From the NCBI GenBank assembly GCA_964495095.1, contig CAZBUH010000117.1, positions 1 through 5,048 of the forward strand: a DNA stretch of 5,048 nt, in the 5' to 3' direction. Under the pieces are notes generated by a model. That model was not told the origin of the DNA and made no database searches. It saw only the letters and a list, made by a program, of their open reading frames with translations. The stretch comes from CAZBUH01 sp964495095 (GTDB lineage: Bacteria; Bacillota; Clostridia; Oscillospirales; Oscillospiraceae). Position numbers and translations under genes: made by a program. Below are positions 1 to 5,048 of the stretch, piece after piece (the first letter of the stretch is position 1; every line of letters begins with the position of its first letter).

Positions 1-464
1 CCGTCAAGGGCCCCAAGGGCACTCTGCAGCGGACTATAAACAAGGATCTGACCGTTTCAATCGACGGCAATGTGCTCACTGTCTCCCGTCCTGACGACGA
101 GAAGGAGCACCGTTCTCTCCACGGCCTCTCCAGAAGCCTCATAAGCAACATGGTCGAGGGCGTTACAAACGGCTTTAAAAAGGAGCTGGATGTAAACGGC
201 GTAGGCTACAGAGTTGAGAAGAACGGCAAAAATCTCGTTATGACCCTGGGCTTTTCCCATCAGGTCATCGTTCCTGAAATCGACGGCATCACTATCGAGG
301 TGCCCAACCCCAACAGAATAGTGATAAACGGCATCGACAAGGAGCTTGTTGGCCAGTTTGCAGCCGACGTAAGGAAGAGAAGACCGCCTGAGCCTTATAA
401 GGGCAAGGGTATCAAGTATGTCGATGAAGTCATCCTTCGCAAAGAAGGAAAGACAGGTAAATAA
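1..464 (+). CDS. rplF: 50S ribosomal protein L6 (5' truncated by window edge)
   Basis: Large-subunit ribosomal protein L6, which binds 23S rRNA near the factor-binding region and sarcin-ricin loop. The reading frame is open from the window edge (first full codon at 3) and gives 153 residues ending in TAA at 462-464. The fragment begins VKGPKGTL, which in bacterial L6 lies roughly 25 residues from the N terminus, so only the start codon and first strand are missing and the full protein would be near the usual 177-180 residues. Both alpha/beta repeats of the L6 fold appear to be present: the first covers the part with HRSLHGLSRSLISNMVEGV, the second carries the family signature PEPYKGKGIKYVDEV (about fragment residues 129-143, codons from 387) followed by the basic tail RKEGKTGK. 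It is the first gene seen here of the spc-type operon, 16 bases before rplR. No frameshift or odd residue was noticed. Confidence 0.97.
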   Translation, partial: VKGPKGTLQRTINKDLTVSIDGNVLTVSRPDDEKEHRSLHGLSRSLISNMVEGVTNGFKKELDVNGVGYRVEKNGKNLVMTLGFSHQVIVPEIDGITIEVPNPNRIVINGIDKELVGQFAADVRKRRPPEPYKGKGIKYVDEVILRKEGKTGK

Positions 465-480
465 AAGGAGGTGTGCCTGA

Positions 481-837
481 ATGATTAAGAGACCCGATAC
501 TAACGCTCAGCGCCTGAGAAGACACAGAAGAGTGCGCGGGAAAGTCTCCGGCACGCCCGAGACCCCCAGGCTGAACGTTTTCAGAAGTGAAAAGAACATT
601 TACGCACAGATTATCGACGACGTAAACGGCGTCACGCTGTGCTCCGCTTCTTCCGTAGAAAAAGGCTTCGAGGGCGGCAGCAATAAAGAGGCTGCCCGCA
701 GGGTGGGCAAGGCTGTTGCCGAGCGCGCCAAGGCCAAGGGCATAAGCGCTGTGGTGTTCGACCGCGGCGGCTATGTGTACCATGGCCGCGTACAGGAGCT
801 TGCAGAGGGCGCCCGCGAGGGCGGCCTGGAATTCTGA
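481..837 (+). CDS. rplR: 50S ribosomal protein L18
   Basis: L18 binds 5S rRNA and helps place it in the central protuberance of the 50S subunit. The 118-residue product matches the family length (about 117-122). It has the basic N-terminal arm RLRRHRRVRGKVSGT (residues 11-25), the core PRLNVFRS and IYAQIIDD strands, and the C-terminal family signature FDRGGYVYHGRVQ followed by LAEGAREGGLEF. ATG at 481 is preceded by a strong Shine-Dalgarno sequence, AAGGAGGTG at 465-473, with a 7-base spacer. It lies between rplF and rpsE as in the canonical spc operon. Stop TGA is at 835-837. Nothing in it is anomalous. Confidence 0.98.
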   Translation: MIKRPDTNAQRLRRHRRVRGKVSGTPETPRLNVFRSEKNIYAQIIDDVNGVTLCSASSVEKGFEGGSNKEAARRVGKAVAERAKAKGISAVVFDRGGYVYHGRVQELAEGAREGGLEF

Positions 838-841
838 TTGG

Positions 842-849
842 AAGGAGGA
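842..849 (+). promoter_or_regulatory. Ribosome binding site fixing the TTG start of rpsE
   Basis: AAGGAGGA ends 7 bases before TTG at 857. This selects TTG 857 as the S5 start rather than the in-frame ATG at 773, which lies inside rplR and has no comparable site upstream. The spacing and the match to the anti-Shine-Dalgarno are seen directly; its use is inferred. Confidence 0.85.
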
Positions 850-856
850 AATTATT

Positions 857-1372
857 TTGGCTTATAACAACAGAAAAGACAAAGAAGAGGCACAGTCCGA
901 GTATGTGGAGAAGGTAGTTTCCTTAAACCGCGTTTCCAAGACCGTTAAGGGCGGACGTATCTTCAAGTTCGCTGCTCTCTGCGTCGTAGGCGACGGCAAG
1001 GGCAAGGTCGGTTACGGACTGGGCAAGGCTTCCGAAGTTTCCGAGGCTATCCGCAAGGGTATAGAGGACGCCAAGAAGCATATCGTTACAGTTACTCTTT
1101 CCGGTACTACCATCCCCCACGATGTGATCGGTATTTCCGGCGCCGGAAAGGTTCTCCTTAAGCCCGCCCCCGAAGGCACCGGCGTTATCGCCGGAGGCGC
1201 CGTACGTGCGGTGGTCGAGGCTGCCGGTATAGCGAATATCAGAACCAAGTGCCTGCGCTCCAACAATCCTCAGAACGTGGTGGCTGCTACGATGCAGGGC
1301 CTTATGACCCTCCGCAACGCAGAGCAGGTTGCCGCTGTCAGGGGCAAGAGCGTGGAAGATATTGTAGGATAA
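857..1372 (+). CDS. rpsE: 30S ribosomal protein S5 (TTG start)
   Basis: S5 is a small-subunit protein at the mRNA entry side, involved in decoding accuracy, mRNA unwinding and the spectinomycin site. The start chosen is TTG at 857, giving a 171-residue protein beginning MAYNNRKDKEE, close to the family's usual 160-170; a longer frame from ATG 773 would add 28 residues that merely overlap rplR. Domain 1 (double-stranded RNA-binding fold) contains SLNRVSKTVKGGRIFKF (about residues 22-38), the loop where spectinomycin-resistance changes are known; it looks like the ordinary sensitive form. VVGDGKGKVGYGLGKASEV follows. The C-terminal domain has EGTGVIAGGAVRAVVEAAGI and KCLRSNNPQNVVAAT, both family hallmarks. 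Stop TAA at 1370-1372 is fused to the ribosome binding site of rpmD. Confidence 0.97.
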   Translation: MAYNNRKDKEEAQSEYVEKVVSLNRVSKTVKGGRIFKFAALCVVGDGKGKVGYGLGKASEVSEAIRKGIEDAKKHIVTVTLSGTTIPHDVIGISGAGKVLLKPAPEGTGVIAGGAVRAVVEAAGIANIRTKCLRSNNPQNVVAATMQGLMTLRNAEQVAAVRGKSVEDIVG

Positions 1373-1385
1373 GGAGGGCTCACAC

Positions 1386-1565
1386 ATGGCTAACCTGAGA
1401 ATAACGCTCGTAAAGAGCCTTAACGGCAGGCTTGATAAACATATTGCCACTGCCAATTCTTTGGGACTGCGTAAGATCGGCGACGTGACCGTGCAGCCCG
1501 AAAATCCCCAGACCAAGGGTAAGATAGCTCAGATAGGCTACCTCCTTAAGGTCACAGAAGAATAA
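1386..1565 (+). CDS. rpmD: 50S ribosomal protein L30
   Basis: A short gene for large-subunit protein L30, which packs against 23S rRNA on the subunit surface. ATG at 1386 to TAA at 1563-1565 encodes 59 residues, the normal bacterial length (about 58-61). The protein begins MANLRITLVKSLNGR and contains the L30 signature region IATANSLGLRKIGDVTVQP (residues 20-38), then PQTKGKIAQIGYLLKV, as expected for the small ferredoxin-like L30 fold. The ribosome binding site AAGGAGGG (1371-1378) starts within the stop codon of rpsE and has a 7-base spacer. The position between rpsE and rplO is canonical. Confidence 0.97.
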   Translation: MANLRITLVKSLNGRLDKHIATANSLGLRKIGDVTVQPENPQTKGKIAQIGYLLKVTEE

Positions 1566-1578
1566 GGAGGCGCTAAAG

Positions 1579-2019
1579 ATGGATTTAAGTAATCTTTCTC
1601 CGGCCAAGGGTTCCGCCAAGGTCGCAAAGCGTAAGGGCAGAGGCCCCGGTACCGGCAACGGCAAAACGGGAGGCCGCGGACACAAGGGCCAGAAGGCCCG
1701 TTCCGGCGGCGGGGTCCGCGTCGGCTTTGAAGGCGGCCAGATGCCCCTCGCAAGACGTATCCCCAAGAGAGGCTTCAACAACATTTTCGCAAAGCCCCTG
1801 GAGGCGATAAATGTCTCCGCTCTTGAGAAATTTGATAACGGCGCTGTCGTCGGCGCCGAGGAGCTGCTTGCCGCAGGTGTGCTGTCCAAGTGCCGGTATG
1901 GCGTGAAGATCCTGGGCAACGGCGAGATCACCAAAAAGCTGACGGTCAAGGCGGCGGCCTTTTCTGAGTCCGCGAAGCAGAAAATAGAAGCGGCAGGCGG
2001 AAAGACAGAGGTGGTATAG
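1579..2019 (+). CDS. rplO: 50S ribosomal protein L15
   Basis: L15 is a 23S rRNA-binding protein needed in later steps of 50S assembly. The 146-residue product is the usual length. Its N-terminal half is the long, basic, glycine-rich extension that reaches into the rRNA core: RKGRGPGTGNGKTGGRGHKG (about residues 18-37), GVRVGFEGGQMPLARRIPKR and GFNN. The C-terminal globular half holds the L15 signature, starting KILGNGEITKKLTVKAAAFS and continuing into a predicted helix ending EAAGGKTEVV. ATG 1579 follows AAGGAGG at 1564-1570 (8-base spacer), which overlaps the rpmD stop codon. The TAG stop at 2017-2019 is one base before the secY start, so secY translation is probably coupled to it. Confidence 0.98.
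   Translation: MDLSNLSPAKGSAKVAKRKGRGPGTGNGKTGGRGHKGQKARSGGGVRVGFEGGQMPLARRIPKRGFNNIFAKPLEAINVSALEKFDNGAVVGAEELLAAGVLSKCRYGVKILGNGEITKKLTVKAAAFSESAKQKIEAAGGKTEVV
2007..2014 (+). promoter_or_regulatory. Ribosome binding site for the GTG start of secY, inside the end of rplO
   Basis: AGAGGTGG within the last codons of rplO ends 6 bases before GTG at 2021. It is weaker than the AAGGAGG sites of the ribosomal protein genes and supports GTG as the start. Ribosomes finishing L15 would pass directly over it, consistent with coupling (inference). Confidence 0.65.
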
Positions 2020-2020
2020 G

Positions 2021-3298
2021 GTGCTTCAGACTATACGCAGCGCATGGAAGATAGAGGATCTTCGCAAGAAGATGCTTTTTACCCTCTTTATACTTCTTTT
2101 ATACCGTTTAGGTAACGCTGTCCCGGTGCCCTATGTCGATACCGCGCTTCTTAGCGAATATTTTGATTCGCTGCGTAATACGGTTCTGGGACTTATCAAC
2201 GTGATGTCCGGCAACGCCTTTTCAAGAGCAACTATTTTCGCGTTGTCCATACAGCCGTACATTAACGCTTCAATTATTATCCAGCTTCTCTGCATTGCCA
2301 TCCCGGCCCTTGAGCGTATGTCCAAGGAGGGCGGAGAAGAGGGCAGAAAGAAAATTGCCAGCATCACCCGCTACTCCACAGTGGCCATTGGACTTATCCA
2401 GGGCCTCGCCTATTATATTCTTATGAAGAATAACAACCTGTTGGCTGAGTCAGGTGTGTGGCAGGGTATCGTCATAGTGATGACATTTACGGCGGGCTCC
2501 GCTCTTGTCATGTGGCTGGGCGAGCAGATCACCGAATTTGGAATCGGAAACGGTATTTCCATTATCCTTTTCGTCAGCATCATCTCCAGAGTCCCCTCGG
2601 TTGTTATTTCCATGGTGTCCAACATCTCTGCAAACCCGTCCCTGTGGCTCATGTATGTACTGATGATACTCGGCGCCCTTGCGATGATAATCCTTATAGT
2701 TATCGTCACAAACGCCGAGCGGAGGATACCTGTCCAATACGCCAAGCGCGTTGTGGGACGCAAGATGTACGGCGGACAGTCCACCCACCTTCCCATGAAG
2801 GTGAACATGTCCGGCGTTATGCCTATCATCTTCGCCCAGTCCATTGCGTCGCTGCCGGCTACCATAGCGGCTTTTGTGCCCCGTTGGGCCGATAGCTGGA
2901 TGGCGCAGGAGTTCAGCACCAGCATTTGGTATGCTATCATCTACTTCCTGCTTATTATCGGCTTCAGCTACTTCTATGCCACCATCCAGTTTAACCCCAT
3001 CGAGGTGGCGAACAACCTGAAGAAGAACGGCGGATTTATCCCGGGCTTCCGTCCCGGCAAGCCTACGTCTGAGTTTATCAGCAAAGTGCTTTCAAAGATA
3101 ACGCTTTTCGGAGCGATTTATCTCGGCATTATCGCCGTGGTGCCGATTATTATCGGCGTATTCAGCGAGACTGCCGCAAACAGCGGAATTTCGCTGGGCG
3201 GAACTTCTATCATAATTGTTGTAGGCGTTGCGCTTGAGACTGTGAAGGCTCTCGAGGCCCAGATGCTCATGCGCCACTACAAAGGCTTCCTTGAATAA
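2021..3298 (+). CDS. secY: Preprotein translocase channel subunit SecY (GTG start)
   Basis: SecY is the central pore of the SecYEG translocon in the cytoplasmic membrane, partner of SecA and the ribosome for export and membrane insertion. The 425-residue protein starts at GTG 2021 (MLQTIRSAWKIEDLRKK, the usual SecY N terminus). Ten hydrophobic segments can be read at approximately residues 18-37, 68-93, 118-137, 147-165, 174-192, 208-230, 264-285, 301-321, 359-381 and 391-409. Family motifs include SIQPYINASIIIQLL (76-90) in the second segment, GEQITEFGIGNGISIIL (167-183), and the cytoplasmic loop NNLKKNGGFIPGFRPG (331-346). Arg344 of that loop corresponds to the arginine (E. coli R357) known to be important for SecA-driven translocation. 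The C terminus RHYKGFLE is typical. The gene is one base after rplO and 15 before adk. Confidence 0.98.
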   Translation: MLQTIRSAWKIEDLRKKMLFTLFILLLYRLGNAVPVPYVDTALLSEYFDSLRNTVLGLINVMSGNAFSRATIFALSIQPYINASIIIQLLCIAIPALERMSKEGGEEGRKKIASITRYSTVAIGLIQGLAYYILMKNNNLLAESGVWQGIVIVMTFTAGSALVMWLGEQITEFGIGNGISIILFVSIISRVPSVVISMVSNISANPSLWLMYVLMILGALAMIILIVIVTNAERRIPVQYAKRVVGRKMYGGQSTHLPMKVNMSGVMPIIFAQSIASLPATIAAFVPRWADSWMAQEFSTSIWYAIIYFLLIIGFSYFYATIQFNPIEVANNLKKNGGFIPGFRPGKPTSEFISKVLSKITLFGAIYLGIIAVVPIIIGVFSETAANSGISLGGTSIIIVVGVALETVKALEAQMLMRHYKGFLE

Positions 3299-3299
3299 A

Positions 3300-3306
3300 G
3301 TGGAGG
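3300..3306 (+). promoter_or_regulatory. Ribosome binding site fixing the ATG start of adk
   Basis: GTGGAGG ends 7 bases before ATG 3314. An in-frame TTG at 3308 would lie almost on top of this site and is too close to be used, so the protein starts MKLILLGAPG as usual for the family. Confidence 0.8.
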
Positions 3307-3313
3307 TTTGGGA

Positions 3314-3952
3314 ATGAAACTGATACTTTTGGGCGCCCCAGGCGCCGGAAAAGGTACGCAGGCGGAAATAATCAGCAAAAAGTGCGGTATTCCCACCGTT
3401 TCAACGGGCAATATCCTGCGGGCGGCTGTGAAGGACGGCACACCCGTGGGGCTCAAGGCCAAGGAATATATGGATAAGGGCGGCCTTGTCCCCGACGAGG
3501 TCATAATCGGCATAATGGAGGAGCGCCTCCAGAAGCCGGACTGCGCAAACGGCTACATCCTTGACGGTATGCCCAGGACCATAGCTCAGGCTGAGGCTCT
3601 GGAGAAAGCCGGCGTGGAGATAGACTTCGCCCTCTCTATCGAGATAAGCGACGAGGAAATCGAGGAGAGAATGGAGGGGCGGCGGGCCTGCCTACACTGC
3701 GGCGCAACCTATCACGTGCACTCTAATCCACCCGAAAAAGAGGGTGTCTGCGATGTGTGCGGCGGCGAGCTTGCCATCCGTGACGACGACAGGCCGGAGA
3801 CGGTGAAAAAGCGCCTTTCCGTCTATCATTCCGAGACTGAGCCTCTTAAGGACTTCTACAAGTCCAGAGGAAAATTGAAAACTGTGGCCGGCGTTGGCTC
3901 TATCGGCGCCATCACAGAGGCTATATTTAAAGCGTTGGAGATGCAGGTATGA
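3314..3952 (+). CDS. adk: Adenylate kinase, zinc-binding LID type
   Basis: Cytoplasmic enzyme for the reversible reaction ATP + AMP = 2 ADP. The 212-residue product is the long bacterial form. Visible parts in order: P-loop GAPGAGKGTQ (7-16, Lys13), AMP-binding STGNILR (30-36, Arg36), DGMPRT (84-89, Arg88), the LID domain from about 122-160 with Cys126, Cys129, Cys146 and Cys149 placed as a Cys4 zinc site, Arg123, IRDDDRPETVKKRL with Arg156 and Arg167. These arginines fall at the same numbers as in the E. coli enzyme. The zinc-finger LID is common in Gram-positive adenylate kinases. Two oddities: Asn33 where Asp is usual in STGD, and Met86 where an aromatic is usual in DGFPR. The catalytic residues are intact, so the enzyme is expected to be active. 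The last bases overlap the map start (ATGA), suggesting translational coupling. Confidence 0.97.
   Translation: MKLILLGAPGAGKGTQAEIISKKCGIPTVSTGNILRAAVKDGTPVGLKAKEYMDKGGLVPDEVIIGIMEERLQKPDCANGYILDGMPRTIAQAEALEKAGVEIDFALSIEISDEEIEERMEGRRACLHCGATYHVHSNPPEKEGVCDVCGGELAIRDDDRPETVKKRLSVYHSETEPLKDFYKSRGKLKTVAGVGSIGAITEAIFKALEMQV
3326..3353 (+). other. Imperfect inverted repeat (potential hairpin) in the 5' end of adk
   Basis: CTTTT (3326-3330) can pair with AAAAG (3349-3353), and GGCGCC (3332-3337) with GGCGCC (3341-3346) across a 3-base loop CCA; one G faces two G's between the two stem parts. That gives up to 11 base pairs starting 12 bases after the adk start codon. It coincides with codons for the P-loop residues G-A-P-G-A-G-K. 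No run of T follows, so it is not an intrinsic terminator. Whether it forms in the mRNA or has any function is unknown. Confidence 0.5.
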
Positions 3953-4704
3953 TACAGCTTAAATCTTCACGCGACATTGAACTCATGCGCCGGGCGGGAA
4001 AGATTACCGCGGCAGCCCGCAGCCTTGCGGGTAAAATGGTGAAGCCCGGCGTTACAACCCATGAGATAGACAAGGCAGTACACGATTTTATTGTATCACA
4101 GGGCGCTGTGCCATCGTTCCTCAATTACAACGGGTTCCCAGGCAGCGCGTGCATCTCCGTAAACGATGAGATAATCCACGGAATCCCCGGCAAACGGCGG
4201 ATAAAAGAGGGAGACATCGTGAGTGTGGATGTGGGCGCCTATATAGGCGGCTTCCACGGAGACTGCGCCGGCACCTACACCGCCGGAAAATGCTCGCCTG
4301 AGGCCAAAAAACTTATTGAGGTCACACGCCAAAGCTTCTTTGAAGGGATCAAATACGCACGCCAGGGGTACAGGGTCTCCGATATTTCCCACGCCGTCCA
4401 GGAGTACGCCGAGAGCTTCGGTTATTCCGTAGTACGGGATTACGTGGGCCACGGAGTCGGAGCAAATCTCCACGAATCCCCCGAGGTGCCCAATTACGGC
4501 AAGCCGGGCCACGGCCCCAGGCTGGTAAAGGGTATGACTATCGCCGTTGAGCCGATGATAAACGCCGGAGGCGTTGCAATAAGGCTCCTCAATAACGGCT
4601 GGACGGTAGTAACAGAGGACGGCAGCCTCTCTGCCCACTATGAGAACACGATACTCATAACTGATGGGGATCCCGAAATACTCACTGCTGCAGAGGACAT
4701 GTAG
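3949..4704 (+). CDS. map: Methionine aminopeptidase, type I
   Basis: Cytoplasmic metalloenzyme that removes the initiator methionine from nascent proteins when the second residue is small. The 251-residue product has the pita-bread fold motifs. The five metal ligands can be placed at Asp94 (VSVDVGAYIGG), Asp105 (FHGDCAGTY), His168 (GHGVGANLHESP), Glu201 (AVEPM) and Glu232 (YENT); His77 (IIHGIP) and His175 are the usual substrate-side histidines. The length, just over 250 residues without an N-terminal zinc-finger extension or the long insert of type II enzymes, indicates type Ia. ATG 3949 overlaps the adk TGA by four bases, and GGAG at 3937-3940 provides a modest ribosome binding site 8 bases upstream. 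The location between adk and the KOW gene is the standard Gram-positive arrangement. Confidence 0.97.
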   Translation: MIQLKSSRDIELMRRAGKITAAARSLAGKMVKPGVTTHEIDKAVHDFIVSQGAVPSFLNYNGFPGSACISVNDEIIHGIPGKRRIKEGDIVSVDVGAYIGGFHGDCAGTYTAGKCSPEAKKLIEVTRQSFFEGIKYARQGYRVSDISHAVQEYAESFGYSVVRDYVGHGVGANLHESPEVPNYGKPGHGPRLVKGMTIAVEPMINAGGVAIRLLNNGWTVVTEDGSLSAHYENTILITDGDPEILTAAEDM

Positions 4705-4707
4705 CTT

Positions 4708-5001
4708 ATGAACCACATGGATGTCTGCAAATCTGACATTGTTACGGCCCTTGCCGGCCGGGAAAAGGGTAAGCTCTACTTCGTAATGGAGGTTTCCGAC
4801 GGGTACGCTTTCCTTGCCGACGGCAAAAGCCGCAGGCTCGAAAAACCGAAGAAGAAAAAGCTCAAGCATTTGGAGCTTACAGCGAAGAGCGAAAGCCGCG
4901 CCGCCGTTAAGATAAAAAACGGCGACAAGGTGACAAACAGTGAAATCAGGCGCTCGCTTGCGGAAATTGCTTCCGGCAGAGCGGAACAGGGAGGTAATTA
5001 A
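4708..5001 (+). CDS. KOW domain-containing RNA-binding protein (L14e-like), between map and infA
   Basis: A 97-residue basic protein of the family found between map and infA in many Firmicutes (B. subtilis YbzG is the positional counterpart), annotated as a KOW-domain or L14e-like RNA-binding protein; its role is not well established. Residues 8-45 fit a small beta-barrel KOW-like unit: KSDIVTALAGREKGKLYFVM, then DGYAFLADGKSRRLEKP, where the short turn GREKGK corresponds to the KOW loop. A very basic run PKKKKLKHL (47-55) follows, probably for RNA contact. A C-terminal tail (about 65-97) of mixed charge contains SEIRRSLAEIASGRA, probably a short helix. ATG 4708 lies 3 bases after map, with a weak AGAGGA at 4692-4697; ATG 4717 is an alternative start without a clear ribosome binding site. 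The assignment to the family rests on sequence style and position; a ribosome-associated function is inferred. Confidence 0.85.
   Translation: MNHMDVCKSDIVTALAGREKGKLYFVMEVSDGYAFLADGKSRRLEKPKKKKLKHLELTAKSESRAAVKIKNGDKVTNSEIRRSLAEIASGRAEQGGN
4989..4995 (+). promoter_or_regulatory. Ribosome binding site for the TTG start of infA
   Basis: GGGAGGT ends 8 bases before TTG 5004 and lies within the last codons of the KOW gene. It supports TTG as the infA start: the frame then reads MAKDDMIELEG, the standard IF-1 N terminus. The next in-frame ATG (5019) would remove conserved residues. Confidence 0.75.
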
Positions 5002-5003
5002 GC

Positions 5004-5048
5004 TTGGCAAAAGACGATATGATAGAACTCGAAGGCACGGTAGTGGAA
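5004..5048 (+). CDS. infA: Translation initiation factor IF-1 (3' truncated by window edge, TTG start)
   Basis: IF-1 is a small OB-fold (S1-like) protein of about 72 residues that binds the 30S A site during initiation. Only the first 15 codons are in the window, reading MAKDDMIELEGTVVE, an almost textbook IF-1 N terminus, so recognition is firm despite the short length. The start is TTG at 5004, two bases after the KOW gene stop. The position after map and the KOW gene is canonical; rpmJ, rpsM, rpsK, rpoA and rplQ would be expected downstream, but they are outside the window. Confidence 0.93.
   Translation, partial: MAKDDMIELEGTVVE

Noticed and set aside
192..632. Repeated 11-mer GTAAACGGCGT at 192-202 (rplF) and 622-632 (rplR)
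   Set aside because: Both copies encode V-N-G-V in the genes' own frames and use the same preferred codons, so this is coincidence, not a repeat element.
773..856. Upstream extension of rpsE to ATG 773
   Set aside because: It overlaps rplR out of frame, lacks a good ribosome binding site, and would add residues not seen in S5; TTG 857 with AAGGAGGA fits much better.
923..1516. 197-codon minus-strand frame opposite rpsE and rpmD, and similar frames opposite rplO and secY
   Set aside because: These are antisense to conserved ribosomal protein and secY genes and show no recognisable protein features, so I treat them as shadows.
2458..2895. 145-codon + strand frame within secY
   Set aside because: Alternative frame inside a well-supported secY gene; its translation is rich in His, Arg and Cys without any family resemblance.
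3873..3905. Possible promoter before map (TTGAAA followed 17-18 bases later by a weak TCTATC/CTCTAT)
   Set aside because: The -10 match is poor, the site is inside adk, and the ATGA overlap points to co-transcription and coupling.
4739..4772. GC-rich partly self-complementary stretch near the start of the KOW gene (CCCTT ... AAGGG)
   Set aside because: Pairing is short and interrupted and no T run follows, so it supports neither a terminator nor a structured RNA.
4096..5010. Long open frame of 304 codons on the minus strand, opposite map and the KOW gene
   Set aside because: It lies wholly antisense to two well-recognised genes, its translation resembles no family I know, and it is explained by the GC-rich third-position bias of the + strand genes.

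Overview
The window is a dense, single-direction stretch of the bacterial spc ribosomal-protein operon in the layout typical of Gram-positive bacteria. All genes are on the + strand: rplF (5' end cut off), rplR, rpsE, rpmD, rplO, secY, adk, map, a small KOW-domain RNA-binding protein gene, and infA (3' end cut off). The order secY-adk-map-KOW-infA is the arrangement known from Bacillus subtilis and Clostridia. A Cys4 zinc-finger LID in adenylate kinase, strong AAGGAGG ribosome binding sites, frequent TTG/GTG starts and moderately high GC content with GGC/GCC/AAG-rich codons suggest a Clostridia member, perhaps an Oscillospirales/Ruminococcaceae-like gut lineage. That placement is an inference from gene order and protein style, not from a database search.

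Layout: positions 1-2019 hold five ribosomal proteins (L6, L18, S5, L30, L15). Positions 2021-3298 encode the SecY translocon channel. Positions 3314-3952 encode adenylate kinase, 3949-4704 methionine aminopeptidase, 4708-5001 the KOW protein, and 5004-5048 the first 15 codons of IF-1. The largest intergenic gap is 19 bases. Several junctions are overlapping or nearly so (adk/map share ATGA; rplO/secY are 1 base apart; KOW/infA 2 bases; map/KOW 3 bases). I see no terminator, convincing internal promoter, RNA gene, repeat array or mobile element, so the block is probably one transcript continuing at both ends.

Together the genes build and run the protein-production machinery: large- and small-subunit proteins, the initiation factor that binds the 30S A site, the enzyme that trims initiator methionine from nascent chains, the membrane channel for secreted proteins, and the kinase that balances adenine nucleotides. 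The region is ordinary core genome and I found no evidence of an undescribed system. The points most worth a second look are a hairpin-forming sequence just inside adk, two substitutions in otherwise strongly conserved adenylate kinase motifs, the poorly characterised KOW protein, and repeated stop-codon/Shine-Dalgarno fusions between ribosomal protein genes.
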